Source of the DNA: Cyanobacteria bacterium UBA3301
GTDB lineage: Bacteria; Cyanobacteriota; Vampirovibrionia; Gastranaerophilales; Gastranaerophilaceae
Length of the DNA stretch: 39,208 nucleotides
Assembly: GCA_002361485.1 (NCBI GenBank)
Contig: DESZ01000001.1
Span: forward strand, 1,799-41,006
Direction of reading: 5' to 3'
The notes below the pieces were generated by a model. That model was not told where the DNA came from. It did no database searches and was given only the letters and a program-made list of their open reading frames with translations. The first letter of the stretch is position 1. Every line of letters begins with the position of its first letter. Both the position numbers and the translations under genes were made by a program. Positions 1 to 6,635 of this stretch are shown here, one piece after another.

Positions 1-8
1 AAAAAAAT

Positions 9-95
9 CGGAGAAGAAGGGATTCGAACCCTTGGTGGAGTCGCCCCCACAACGACTTTCGAGATCGTCACCTTAAACCACTCGGACACTTCTCC
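9..95 (-). tRNA. tRNA-Ser (anticodon CGA)
   Basis: Read on the minus strand, this folds as a class II (long variable arm) tRNA. The acceptor stem GGAGAAG pairs with CTTCTCC and is followed by a G discriminator. The D-arm region reads CCGAGTGGTTTAAGG, the anticodon loop is CTCGAAA, and the T-arm is built around GGTTCGAATCC. The CGA anticodon reads UCG codons. The 3' CCA is not encoded. A second serine tRNA lies at 1342-1428 on the same strand. Confidence 0.95.
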
Positions 96-105
96 AATTT
101 ATATT

Positions 106-828
106 CTATTTTTCGATAATCAGGTTATCCAAAAGTTGGATATCAATTTTGTCACCTGCTTTTGCTTTATAGTAAAGCCCAGGTGTGAGTAATCCCGCCG
201 ATGCGCCTAAAGCAAAACCTATCGGCATACCTATTGCAAAACCGCCGATTATTACAGAACCCGCGGCAATACCGATTCCGCAGCCTGCACCTGTACCGAC
301 AGCCATACCGCCTAAAGTTGAACCTAAACCTTTACCTAAAGCGTTTAGCTTGCCCCTCGATAAAAAGTCTTTATTTCTAAACAATTTTGCCTTTATGCAT
401 TTTTGTGTTCCATCAGGCAATTCAATATATTTAAAATCTAAATATACCTTACCGCTGCGGTTAAATGATTTTGGTCTTTCTATATCACAAATTTCCGCAA
501 CAAATTTCGTTGATATAGGTAAAACCTCTGTTCCTTCTTGGGTGCGCAAACACTCGTTAAGAATAAATACAATTTTGTCGCCGATATTTGCACATTTACT
601 GTTAAATGATTCGGCAAACGCCACTTGTAACGTATTATACGGCAGAATTACCGTTTCATATTCGGAAGAATTTACAATATTTGTCGGAGTTTTCTTTGCT
701 AATTTTTTAGGTAATAGCATGTGCTCCACACTGACACAATCACAGTCATCTTCCGCCATAACCGTTTGTATTGGTGTGCTGATACATAAAATTAACCCGC
801 ATAATAAAATTGAAATTAATTTTTTCAC
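106..828 (-). CDS. Secreted or membrane-associated protein with C-terminal glycine zipper, function unknown
   Basis: I do not recognise a named family. I place the start at a GTG (826-828) because a GGAG ribosome site sits just upstream and the product then begins VKKLISILL, a typical signal peptide. An upstream ATG at 879 is possible but would bury this signal. The signal region ends near TVMA/EDD, which suggests signal peptidase I cleavage. The middle (residues about 60-160) looks beta-rich. The last 70 residues hold a long Gly/Ala-rich stretch (GLGSTLGGMAVGTGAGCG and onward) of the glycine-zipper type, able to insert in or pack against a membrane, and the tail is KAGDKIDIQLLDN. It lies between two tRNA-Ser genes on the same strand. 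Function is unassigned; an envelope location is inferred from the signal peptide. Confidence 0.75.
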   Translation of the reverse strand: MKKLISILLCGLILCISTPIQTVMAEDDCDCVSVEHMLLPKKLAKKTPTNIVNSSEYETVILPYNTLQVAFAESFNSKCANIGDKIVFILNECLRTQEGTEVLPISTKFVAEICDIERPKSFNRSGKVYLDFKYIELPDGTQKCIKAKLFRNKDFLSRGKLNALGKGLGSTLGGMAVGTGAGCGIGIAAGSVIIGGFAIGMPIGFALGASAGLLTPGLYYKAKAGDKIDIQLLDNLIIEK

Positions 829-880
829 AATTTTCGCTCCATGTTTTATCAAATTAGGAAAACACTTGACAAAGCCCAAC

Positions 881-933
881 CTTGTTCGGGGTTCTCATCC
901 CGTTTTCTCTATTCTGTTTTCAAATTCAGAGAG
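881..933. repeat. tRNA-Ser 3'-flank repeat, copy 1 (short)
   Basis: This block starts at CTTGTTCGGGGTTCTCATCC and runs to TTCAGAGAG. It matches the corresponding parts of copies 2 and 3 at 1105 and 1296. It shares only the last 7 nt of the tRNA acceptor end (CAGAGAG) and lacks the upstream hairpin arm present in the other copies. Confidence 0.8.
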
Positions 934-1076
934 AACCAAGTTTTAAACAACCTCGGGCATTTTGAATTTTGCTTTCTCTCGGACAAGCAATTTGCTTCAC
1001 TTTGTTGGCGCAAATTTTTGTCCTCACATTATCGAGTTTCGTTCGCTTCGCTCAACTCCACTCTACGCAAAATTCA

Positions 1077-1166
1077 CTCGAACCTCCCAGACAAGGCTAT
1101 TCGCCTTGTTCGGGGTTCTCATCCCGTTTTCTCTATTCTGTTTTCAAATTCAGAGAGGAGGGGATT
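1077..1166. repeat. tRNA-Ser 3'-flank repeat, copy 2 (carries 16 nt of the tRNA 3' end)
   Basis: About 90 bp essentially identical to copy 3. Its right edge, CAGAGAGGAGGGGATT at 1151-1166, is an exact copy of the last 16 nt of tRNA-Ser(GGA), after which similarity stops. On the minus strand the block contains a perfect hairpin, ACAAGGC-GAATA-GCCTTGT, that could act as a 3' processing or termination signal for the tRNA. Confidence 0.85.
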
Positions 1167-1267
1167 GTCTTGCTGCGCCTCGCGTTAGACGGCTTCCGCG
1201 TCGGCTCATTTGTCCGGCCGACCGCTTGGCGATTTCGCCGACGGCTTCAGCCTTTGCTCGGCTTGCG

Positions 1268-1357
1268 CTCGAACCTCCCAGACAAGGCTATTCGCCTTGT
1301 TCGGGGTTCTCATCCCGTTTTCTCTATTCTGTTTTCAAATTCAGAGAGGAGGGGATT
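1268..1357. repeat. tRNA-Ser 3'-flank repeat, copy 3 (joined to the intact tRNA)
   Basis: Same 90-bp block as copy 2, here continuous with the intact tRNA-Ser(GGA); positions 1342-1357 belong to the tRNA. This is probably the parental copy, with copies 1 and 2 derived from it by duplication or by integration events at the tRNA 3' end. Confidence 0.85.
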
Positions 1358-1428
1358 CGAACCCCTGGTGAAGTTACCCTCACACAACCTTTCCAAGATT
1401 GCACCTTAAGCCACTCGGACACCTCTCT
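1342..1428 (-). tRNA. tRNA-Ser (anticodon GGA)
   Basis: On the minus strand the acceptor stem AGAGAGG pairs with CCTCTCT, followed by a G discriminator. The D-arm reads CCGAGTGGCTTAAGG, the anticodon loop is TTGGAAA (anticodon GGA, for UCU/UCC), the variable arm is long, and the T-arm is AGGGG-TTCGAAT-CCCCT. CCA is not encoded. The 3' end and flank are duplicated downstream. Confidence 0.95.
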
Positions 1429-1502
1429 ATCTGTATGTATTATCACCGAAACCCATAAAATCGTCAAGTGCCAAACTCCTAAATTTATGCTAACATATAC
1501 TT

Positions 1503-2783
1503 ATGATTTTACGTGTGAATAAAAATTTTAATACTCTTAAAGGTATCGTTACTATTCCTGCGGATAAATCTGTTTCCCATCGCGCAGTTATTTTTTCTTC
1601 ATTAGCGCAAGGCAAATCAATTATTAAAAATTTTTCCGATGGCGCTGACCCGCACTCCAGTTTAGAAATTTGCAAACAACTCGGTGCAGATATAAATATT
1701 GACTCCTCAACCATAACAATAGTTTCCGACGGAAAATTAAAAGCAACTTCACAACCGTTATTTTGCGGAAATTCCGGAACTACAATGAGGCTTATGGCAG
1801 GAATTTTATCAGGACAAAATTTTGACTCCACACTTACAGGCGATGAAAGTTTATCTAAACGCCCGATGAAACGTATTATTGAACCGCTTTCACAAATGGG
1901 CGCAAAAATTATATCAAATGATTTTCGCGCACCGTTAGAGATTAAAAATAGTAATCTTAAAGCTATAACCTACGATTTGCCAATAGCTTCCGCCCAAGTA
2001 AAGTCATGCGTACTCCTTGCAGGGTTATTCTCTGACGGAACAACAACAGTAAACGAAATTTGCCCCTCAAGAAATCATACCGAAATCATGTTAAAACACA
2101 TGGGTGCAAACATTAATTACTCAAATAATCAAATTTCAATATCCAAATCAAATCTTTCACCGCTCAATATAGAAATAATCGGGGATATATCTTCTGCCGC
2201 ATATTTTATTGCAGCAGGCTTGCTCGTACCAAATTCCGAAATAATCTTAAAAAATGTCGGCTTAAACCCGACTCGCGCAGGAATACTTGATGTTGCACAA
2301 AAAATGGGCGCAAACATAGAAATTCTTGATAAAAAAGAAATATGCTCCGAACCTGTCGGAGATTTAAAAATCATATATACTCCAAACCTACAAGGCTGCG
2401 AAATTTCGGGAGAACTGATACCAAAACTTATAGATGAAATCCCGATTATCGCCGTATTAGCAACCCAAGCGCAAGGACAAACCGTTATAAAAGATGCACA
2501 GGATTTGCGCAACAAAGAATCTGACAGAATAAAAACAACCGTTACTGAATTGAAAAAACTCGGTGCGCAGATTGAAGAAACTCAAGACGGAATGATTATT
2601 CAAGGGAAAACCAAACTTGCAGGCGGAATTTGCACAGACTCATACAAAGACCACCGGCTTGCGATGAGCTTATATATTGCAGGTTTGATTACGGATAAAG
2701 AAATATCCGTCAACGATTTTGAATGGGTTAATATTTCTTTCCCGACTTTTGAAAAATTGATAACCGAATTATATTTTCAATAA
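1503..2783 (+). CDS. aroA: 3-phosphoshikimate 1-carboxyvinyltransferase (EPSP synthase)
   Basis: Joins phosphoenolpyruvate to shikimate-3-phosphate to give EPSP, the sixth step of the shikimate pathway to aromatic amino acids, in the cytosol. The 426 residues match the family length. Visible motifs are PADKSVSHRAV (19-29, shikimate-phosphate binding), GNSGTTMRL (89-97, PEP loop), SAQVKSCVLLAGL (163-175), RNHTE (190-194), the catalytic DEIP (311-314), RNKESDRI (336-343) and YKDHRLAMS (381-389). The GNSGTTMRL form, rather than GNAGTAMR, fits class II enzymes of the Bacillus/cyanobacterial type. No good ribosome site precedes the ATG; instead a TATACT box sits almost against it, so the true start or transcript end is uncertain, and a GTG four codons in is an alternative. 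Its 3' end overlaps the convergent dehydrogenase gene by 15 bp. Confidence 0.96.
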   Translation: MILRVNKNFNTLKGIVTIPADKSVSHRAVIFSSLAQGKSIIKNFSDGADPHSSLEICKQLGADINIDSSTITIVSDGKLKATSQPLFCGNSGTTMRLMAGILSGQNFDSTLTGDESLSKRPMKRIIEPLSQMGAKIISNDFRAPLEIKNSNLKAITYDLPIASAQVKSCVLLAGLFSDGTTTVNEICPSRNHTEIMLKHMGANINYSNNQISISKSNLSPLNIEIIGDISSAAYFIAAGLLVPNSEIILKNVGLNPTRAGILDVAQKMGANIEILDKKEICSEPVGDLKIIYTPNLQGCEISGELIPKLIDEIPIIAVLATQAQGQTVIKDAQDLRNKESDRIKTTVTELKKLGAQIEETQDGMIIQGKTKLAGGICTDSYKDHRLAMSLYIAGLITDKEISVNDFEWVNISFPTFEKLITELYFQ

Positions 2784-3836
2784 AACTTTCAATGTATCTT
2801 TTTCTTTGTTCTTTTCAAAAGCTTCTATTGCATTGTCTATTTCATAGGTTGCGGATATCAACGGAGTCAAATCTATTTTGCCTGACTCTAAAAGTCTTAA
2901 CGCAGGAGGAAATTGACCGCATCGAGAACCTAGAACCGTAATTTCATCTATAACAATAGGCGCAAGATTTAGTTCTTTACCCGTTGCAACAGTGCTTTTC
3001 AAAACAAGAGTTCCTCTCGGTTTAGTCAAAGCTAAAGATGTTTCAAATCCGTTTACACTGCCTGTTGCTTCAACTACAACATCATAGATTTTTTCTATTT
3101 TAAAATCATTTAATAATGCCGTTTTTACCCCTTGGGCACGAGCAATATCAAGTTTGTTTTGATGCTTACCTACCAAAGTAACATTAAGATTCTGTGCATT
3201 TAGCGCAATCGCAGTTATTAAACCTAATTTCCCGTCCCCCAAAACAACTACTTTGTCCATTGGTTTGATGTGAAGCTGTTCATTGATTTCCAAAGCTGCC
3301 GCTAAAGGTTCTGTAAATACCGCTTGCTCATCGGCAACATTATCGGGTACTTCAAACAAAACTTCAACAGGCATAGTAAAATACTGCGCAAAAACCCCGT
3401 CCTTATGCCATATTCCTAAAGTATGCCTATTAGGACAATGACGATAATTATGTTTAGCGCACCATTCACAATTGGGATCTTTGCATCCGTAACTTATTTC
3501 AGGAACAACTCTTTTCCCAATGAGCGGATGTTTATATATATTATTTGTACTGTTAGGAGATTCTTCGGCTTTTGCGTCATTCTGAGCGCAGCGAAGAATC
3601 TCCTGTTTGTTCGCCTCAGAATGACATTTATCTGTGTTAATATTTACATCTTCAACGATTCCGACTGCTTCATGTCCCAGAATCCCGACATAACCCATAT
3701 AACCTTTTGTAATCTCGTAATCGGTATTGCAAATTCCTGCCAAAGTGACACGAACAAGTGCCTCTCCTTCTTTTGGTACAGGCTTTTTATAATCATCAAC
3801 AAGTTTCAATTCTTTATCAAATACTAACGCTTTCAT
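2769..3836 (-). CDS. Zinc-dependent medium-chain alcohol dehydrogenase-like protein with in-frame repeat insertion
   Basis: A member of the medium-chain dehydrogenase/reductase superfamily (GroES-like N domain, Rossmann C domain) that oxidises or reduces an alcohol/carbonyl with NAD(P). The substrate cannot be read from the sequence. Catalytic zinc ligands are visible as C36 (GICNTD) and H55-E56 (GHEAVG), with a later Glu in FTEPLAAALE. Structural zinc cysteines are C118, C123, C126 and C134. The nucleotide-binding turn is VVVLGDGKLGL. A clear AAGGAG precedes the ATG. The oddity is residues about 70-95, reading HSEANKQEILRCAQND and onward, which fall in the loop between GIVE and GKRV. There the family normally has about ten residues; here the DNA is a palindromic repeat that stays in frame. 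The enzyme is probably still active because the insert sits in a surface loop before the structural zinc lobe. Confidence 0.88.
   Translation of the reverse strand: MKALVFDKELKLVDDYKKPVPKEGEALVRVTLAGICNTDYEITKGYMGYVGILGHEAVGIVEDVNINTDKCHSEANKQEILRCAQNDAKAEESPNSTNNIYKHPLIGKRVVPEISYGCKDPNCEWCAKHNYRHCPNRHTLGIWHKDGVFAQYFTMPVEVLFEVPDNVADEQAVFTEPLAAALEINEQLHIKPMDKVVVLGDGKLGLITAIALNAQNLNVTLVGKHQNKLDIARAQGVKTALLNDFKIEKIYDVVVEATGSVNGFETSLALTKPRGTLVLKSTVATGKELNLAPIVIDEITVLGSRCGQFPPALRLLESGKIDLTPLISATYEIDNAIEAFEKNKEKDTLKVLLKI
3556..3625. repeat. Palindromic repeat element inserted inside the dehydrogenase gene
   Basis: Nested inverted repeats: GGAGATTCTTCG (3556-3567) pairs with CGAAGAATCTCC (3592-3603), and GTCATTCTGAG (3576) pairs with CTCAGAATGAC (ending 3625). 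The GTCAT...ATGAC termini match the style of the intergenic elements at 6446-6605. It adds about 24 codons without a stop or frameshift. Confidence 0.85.
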
Positions 3837-4064
3837 ATTTTCTCCTTATTTGTTGCCGTCAATATCAAACGGTTAATTTACATTATATATAATATCATAG
3901 TCATAATTTTTCGTCGGCATATTATAGATAACATACTCCTTTGCTTATATTATGCAATGTCATTTCATAAAAAATTTATATAATGTGTTTATTAGACATT
4001 ACTATACACATTTATGCGTTATAATCTCATTTTTATTTTTATAAACTAAAATTAGAATAATAAA

Positions 4065-4391
4065 ATGGATATAAAAAAATCACTTGGTATAAAAATTAAA
4101 AAATTAAGGCAAAAAGAGGGACTAACACAAGAACAATTTGCCGAAAAAATTAATATAGCAACAAGAACTCTTGCAGGGCTTGAAATCGGAGAAAGTTTTA
4201 TATCAGCAAATACACTTGAAAATATACTAAATTACTGTAATATTACATTTGAAGATTTCATAATTTCAAGTCATCTGCGTCGGACATCAGAATTATTAGA
4301 CGATATTTATAAGTATTTAGACAAAATAAAAGACAATCGAGAAAAAGTTGAAAGTATTTATAAAGTCATTATGTCTTTGTCTGACGAATAA
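4065..4391 (+). CDS. XRE-family helix-turn-helix transcriptional regulator
   Basis: A 108-residue DNA-binding protein. Residues 8-62 form a Cro/CI-type helix-turn-helix: LGIKIKKLRQKEGLTQEQFA, then the recognition part IATRTLAGLEIGE, then the ISANTLENILNYCNITFEDF helices. The remaining 45 residues are charged and helical, probably for dimerisation. The layout (HTH plus short helical tail) is the same as the regulator at 17100-17423, although the sequences differ. No convincing ribosome site precedes the ATG; the upstream 228 bp is very AT-rich with a TATAAT at 4020-4025. Target unknown; the LysM-like gene downstream is the nearest candidate by position only. Confidence 0.85.
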   Translation: MDIKKSLGIKIKKLRQKEGLTQEQFAEKINIATRTLAGLEIGESFISANTLENILNYCNITFEDFIISSHLRRTSELLDDIYKYLDKIKDNREKVESIYKVIMSLSDE

Positions 4392-4531
4392 TGAAATAAA
4401 CCTGCATAAAAATATTAAATTATGTAACAAATATACATGAATTATGAAATTTATATATGCTCCTATGTTTTTACATGGATATAAGCAATGTGCTTGAAGA
4501 GATAAGAGTAAAAATGAAAGGAGATATGATT

Positions 4532-5164
4532 ATGGCAGGCAATGTATCAGGGCTACAAGCGCAAAGAGCCGGACTTGTGGCACAATTGGAAGCCGCAAAA
4601 AAAACAGGTGATACTGCAGCGATTAAAGAAGCAAAAGTTGCTTTATTAGAATTTGAATCTTTGCAGCAAGTACCTGCAAGTCTTGAACATGCGGATGACA
4701 AGCCTTTAACACCTGAGCAACAGGCGGCTAAAGTTGCTGCGCATCAGGTTCAATTACAAGAAATTCAAGCAATGAAAACAGCAACAGCACATGCAGAAGC
4801 TTGGACTGAAGACACAGTAACAGAATTTGTAGATGAATTTGGCAGAACACACGATATTAGAATTGCAGGCCAATATGATGAAACGCCTATACCTGAGCCA
4901 CAGCCGCAGGATATCGCTGAACACGATTCACAAGATGCTGCAACTTATTCTTATGCACCCCAAAAAGGTGAATCATTGGCAGATATAGTACAAGCAAAAT
5001 ATCCTAACACCGATATTAAAAAAGCATTATCTGAAATCAAAGCAGCTAACCCTGACTTGGAAAATGGTATGTTCAAAGTAGGTCAAAAAATAAATCTTCC
5101 GACATTAGCTGATGGCACTGAACCGGATTTAGATGCTCAGGTTACACCAAGAGGAAGAAGATAG
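4532..5164 (+). CDS. LysM-like domain protein without signal peptide, function unknown
   Basis: I start at ATG 4532 (MAGNVSGLQ) because AAAGGAG lies 8 nt upstream; an ATG six bases earlier is too close to that site, and the longer frame back to 4457 has no ribosome site. The 210-residue product begins with an Ala/Gln/Lys-rich helical region (residues 1-90, probably coiled coil), then an acidic Pro/Gln linker. A LysM-like module follows at about 145-195: YAPQKGESLADIVQAKYPN, then NPDLENGMFKVGQKINLP. The tail is basic (RGRR). LysM modules usually bind peptidoglycan or chitin-type glycans, yet no signal peptide or membrane segment is visible. It may therefore be exported by another route, or the module may serve an intracellular role. 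A strong terminator follows. Confidence 0.72.
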   Translation: MAGNVSGLQAQRAGLVAQLEAAKKTGDTAAIKEAKVALLEFESLQQVPASLEHADDKPLTPEQQAAKVAAHQVQLQEIQAMKTATAHAEAWTEDTVTEFVDEFGRTHDIRIAGQYDETPIPEPQPQDIAEHDSQDAATYSYAPQKGESLADIVQAKYPNTDIKKALSEIKAANPDLENGMFKVGQKINLPTLADGTEPDLDAQVTPRGRR

Positions 5165-5207
5165 CGGCAACTATAAAGCAGGTTAATAGTTAATAATAAA
5201 TTATAAT

Positions 5208-5250
5208 GTAGTGTGGGCAAAGCATTGAGCATGCCCATACTACTTTTTTT
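5208..5250 (+). terminator. Rho-independent terminator after the LysM-like gene
   Basis: The 12-bp stem GTAGTGTGGGCA / TGCCCATACTAC (one G-T pair) has a 12-nt loop and is followed by seven T. The T tract overlaps the stop region of the convergent binding-protein gene, so the hairpin may serve both strands. Confidence 0.88.
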
Positions 5251-6433
5251 ATTTATTTAATAATTCTATATTTTTCACTAATTTATTTAAAATGTTTTCT
5301 GTTTTGTCTTTGTCTAATAAAATGTTTTGAACTGCATTATTTACAAGATTATTTATCTCTTTTTGATTTTTTTGAGTTTTAAAGGTCGGATACAATTTAT
5401 TCAATTGGCTTGCGCTTATCACACGCGCTTTCCCGATTAAATCTCCGTTTTGATATTTTTTATAAAAATCATCTTGTAAAGTACTTTCATTTACTGCCAG
5501 AACATTTGTCAATTTTGCAAGTTCAAGCTGGTTTTTATCATTCGTTAAAAAGAGCGCAAATTTCAGTGCCTGTTTTTTATGTTTTGCCCTTAACGGAATA
5601 ACAAAATTCATTAAAGAAAAATCATTTTGTCCTAAATCACCTTTTATTTGCGGCGCGACATCTGTTTTTGAATAAATTTCAGGCGCGTTTTCTTTAATCA
5701 TATTCAAAAAATTAGCACCCGCACCAAGCAACGCAATATTGCCTGACATATATTTTTCCAAAGCTTCTTGCAAAGTCATTGTAACAGTTTCTTTCGGAAT
5801 TAAATCGTTTGCGTATAAATTCTTAAACAATTCAAAAACGTATTTGCGTTTTTCTTCAGGATATTTATTCAAGATTTTTAGCATAGTATCGTTTTCCGTT
5901 ATATTAGGAAGCGTGATATAAGCACCGTTTTTACGGATTTGAGGTGCATAATCTGCCATTTGCTCATAAGTTTTCGGCACATTTACCAATAAACTCTTGT
6001 TATAAATAGTTATGGCACTTGTTGCATACCAAGGTATTGAATAAATTTTTCCGTTTGTTTCAAGTGATTTTAAAATCTCTTTATTAAATTGAGCTAAATC
6101 TTCTTTTTTAATTTCTTCTAATGCGCCTTTATGAGCAAGCGTAGCACTAAAATCAGGGTTTAAATTAACCAAATCAGGCGGATTGTCACTCAATACAGAT
6201 GCAAGAGTCCGCTTTTCCCCTTCTGAAAACGGAACATCGACCCATTTTATTTTTATATCGGAATTTTCTTTTTCAAAATCTTTTATAACACCGTTTATGT
6301 ACGGCGCAAAATCACTCATCTGCAAAGTCCAAAAAACAACTTCATTATTTGTGCTTGGCTTTTTGAATACGAAAAATATTCCTGTAACCATCAAAAACGT
6401 TGTAATAATTATAATTAATAAATTTTTACTCAT
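5249..6433 (-). CDS. ABC transporter substrate-binding protein, family 1 (sugar/glycerol-phosphate type)
   Basis: The 394-residue protein has the two-lobed fold of MalE/UgpB-type solute-binding proteins that catch sugars or oligosaccharides outside the membrane. The N-terminus is a hydrophobic signal-anchor (LLIIIITTFLMVTGIFFVF, residues 5-23) without a lipobox cysteine. The mature part opens EVVFWTLQMSDFAPYINGVI, then has NPPDLVNLNPDFS, IPWYATSAITIYNKSLL and the late helical segment KKQALKFALFLTNDKNQ, all characteristic of the family. GAGGTG precedes the ATG. No permease or ATPase gene lies nearby, so it must pair with a transporter encoded elsewhere or act alone. Substrate not determinable from sequence. 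Confidence 0.85.
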   Translation of the reverse strand: MSKNLLIIIITTFLMVTGIFFVFKKPSTNNEVVFWTLQMSDFAPYINGVIKDFEKENSDIKIKWVDVPFSEGEKRTLASVLSDNPPDLVNLNPDFSATLAHKGALEEIKKEDLAQFNKEILKSLETNGKIYSIPWYATSAITIYNKSLLVNVPKTYEQMADYAPQIRKNGAYITLPNITENDTMLKILNKYPEEKRKYVFELFKNLYANDLIPKETVTMTLQEALEKYMSGNIALLGAGANFLNMIKENAPEIYSKTDVAPQIKGDLGQNDFSLMNFVIPLRAKHKKQALKFALFLTNDKNQLELAKLTNVLAVNESTLQDDFYKKYQNGDLIGKARVISASQLNKLYPTFKTQKNQKEINNLVNNAVQNILLDKDKTENILNKLVKNIELLNK

Positions 6434-6445
6434 AACACCTCAATC

Positions 6446-6497
6446 GTCATTGCGAGGGGCAAAAATTACGAAGATTCAATGCTATCCTCAAAATGAC
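6446..6497. repeat. Palindromic intergenic element (GTCATTGCGAG...ATGAC type)
   Basis: Begins GTCATTGCGAGG and ends CTCAAAATGAC, giving complementary ends around a degenerate centre. It belongs to the same GTCAT/ATGAC-ended class as 3556-3625 and 6525-6605 and lies between the binding-protein gene and rarA. Confidence 0.65.
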
Positions 6498-6524
6498 ATA
6501 AATTTTCCATAATTCACATTAATT

Positions 6525-6605
6525 GTCATGCTGAATTTATTTCAGCATCTTATATATTTTGCATAACACACAATATATCAGATCCTGAAACAAGTTCAGG
6601 ATGAC
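6525..6605. repeat. Palindromic intergenic element with two inner hairpins
   Basis: Ends GTCATGCTGAA and TTCAGGATGAC are partly complementary. Inside are two hairpins: GCTGAA-TTTAT-TTCAGC (6530-6546) and CCTGAA-CAAG-TTCAGG (within 6584-6600). Similar intergenic elements are common across many bacterial genomes. No coding capacity. Confidence 0.72.
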
Positions 6606-6635
6606 ATTTGTGTTTTGATGTGCTACCATTATACT

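Larger units (their letters stand above)
829..1341. other. Gene-free repeat field next to tRNA-Ser(GGA)
   Basis: I see no credible gene here; the open frames are short and read through repeats. The stretch holds three copies of a block that, on the minus strand, is the 3' end and 3' flank of the adjacent tRNA-Ser(GGA). Between copies 1 and 2 is a segment (about 1047-1080) that resembles the 226-bp repeats near 8047. Between copies 2 and 3 (about 1167-1267) the sequence is clearly richer in GC than its surroundings. Confidence 0.7.

Noticed and set aside
841..1522. Several open reading frames across the tRNA repeat field
   Set aside because: They run through repeats and a tRNA, share translated repeat segments and have no ribosome sites.
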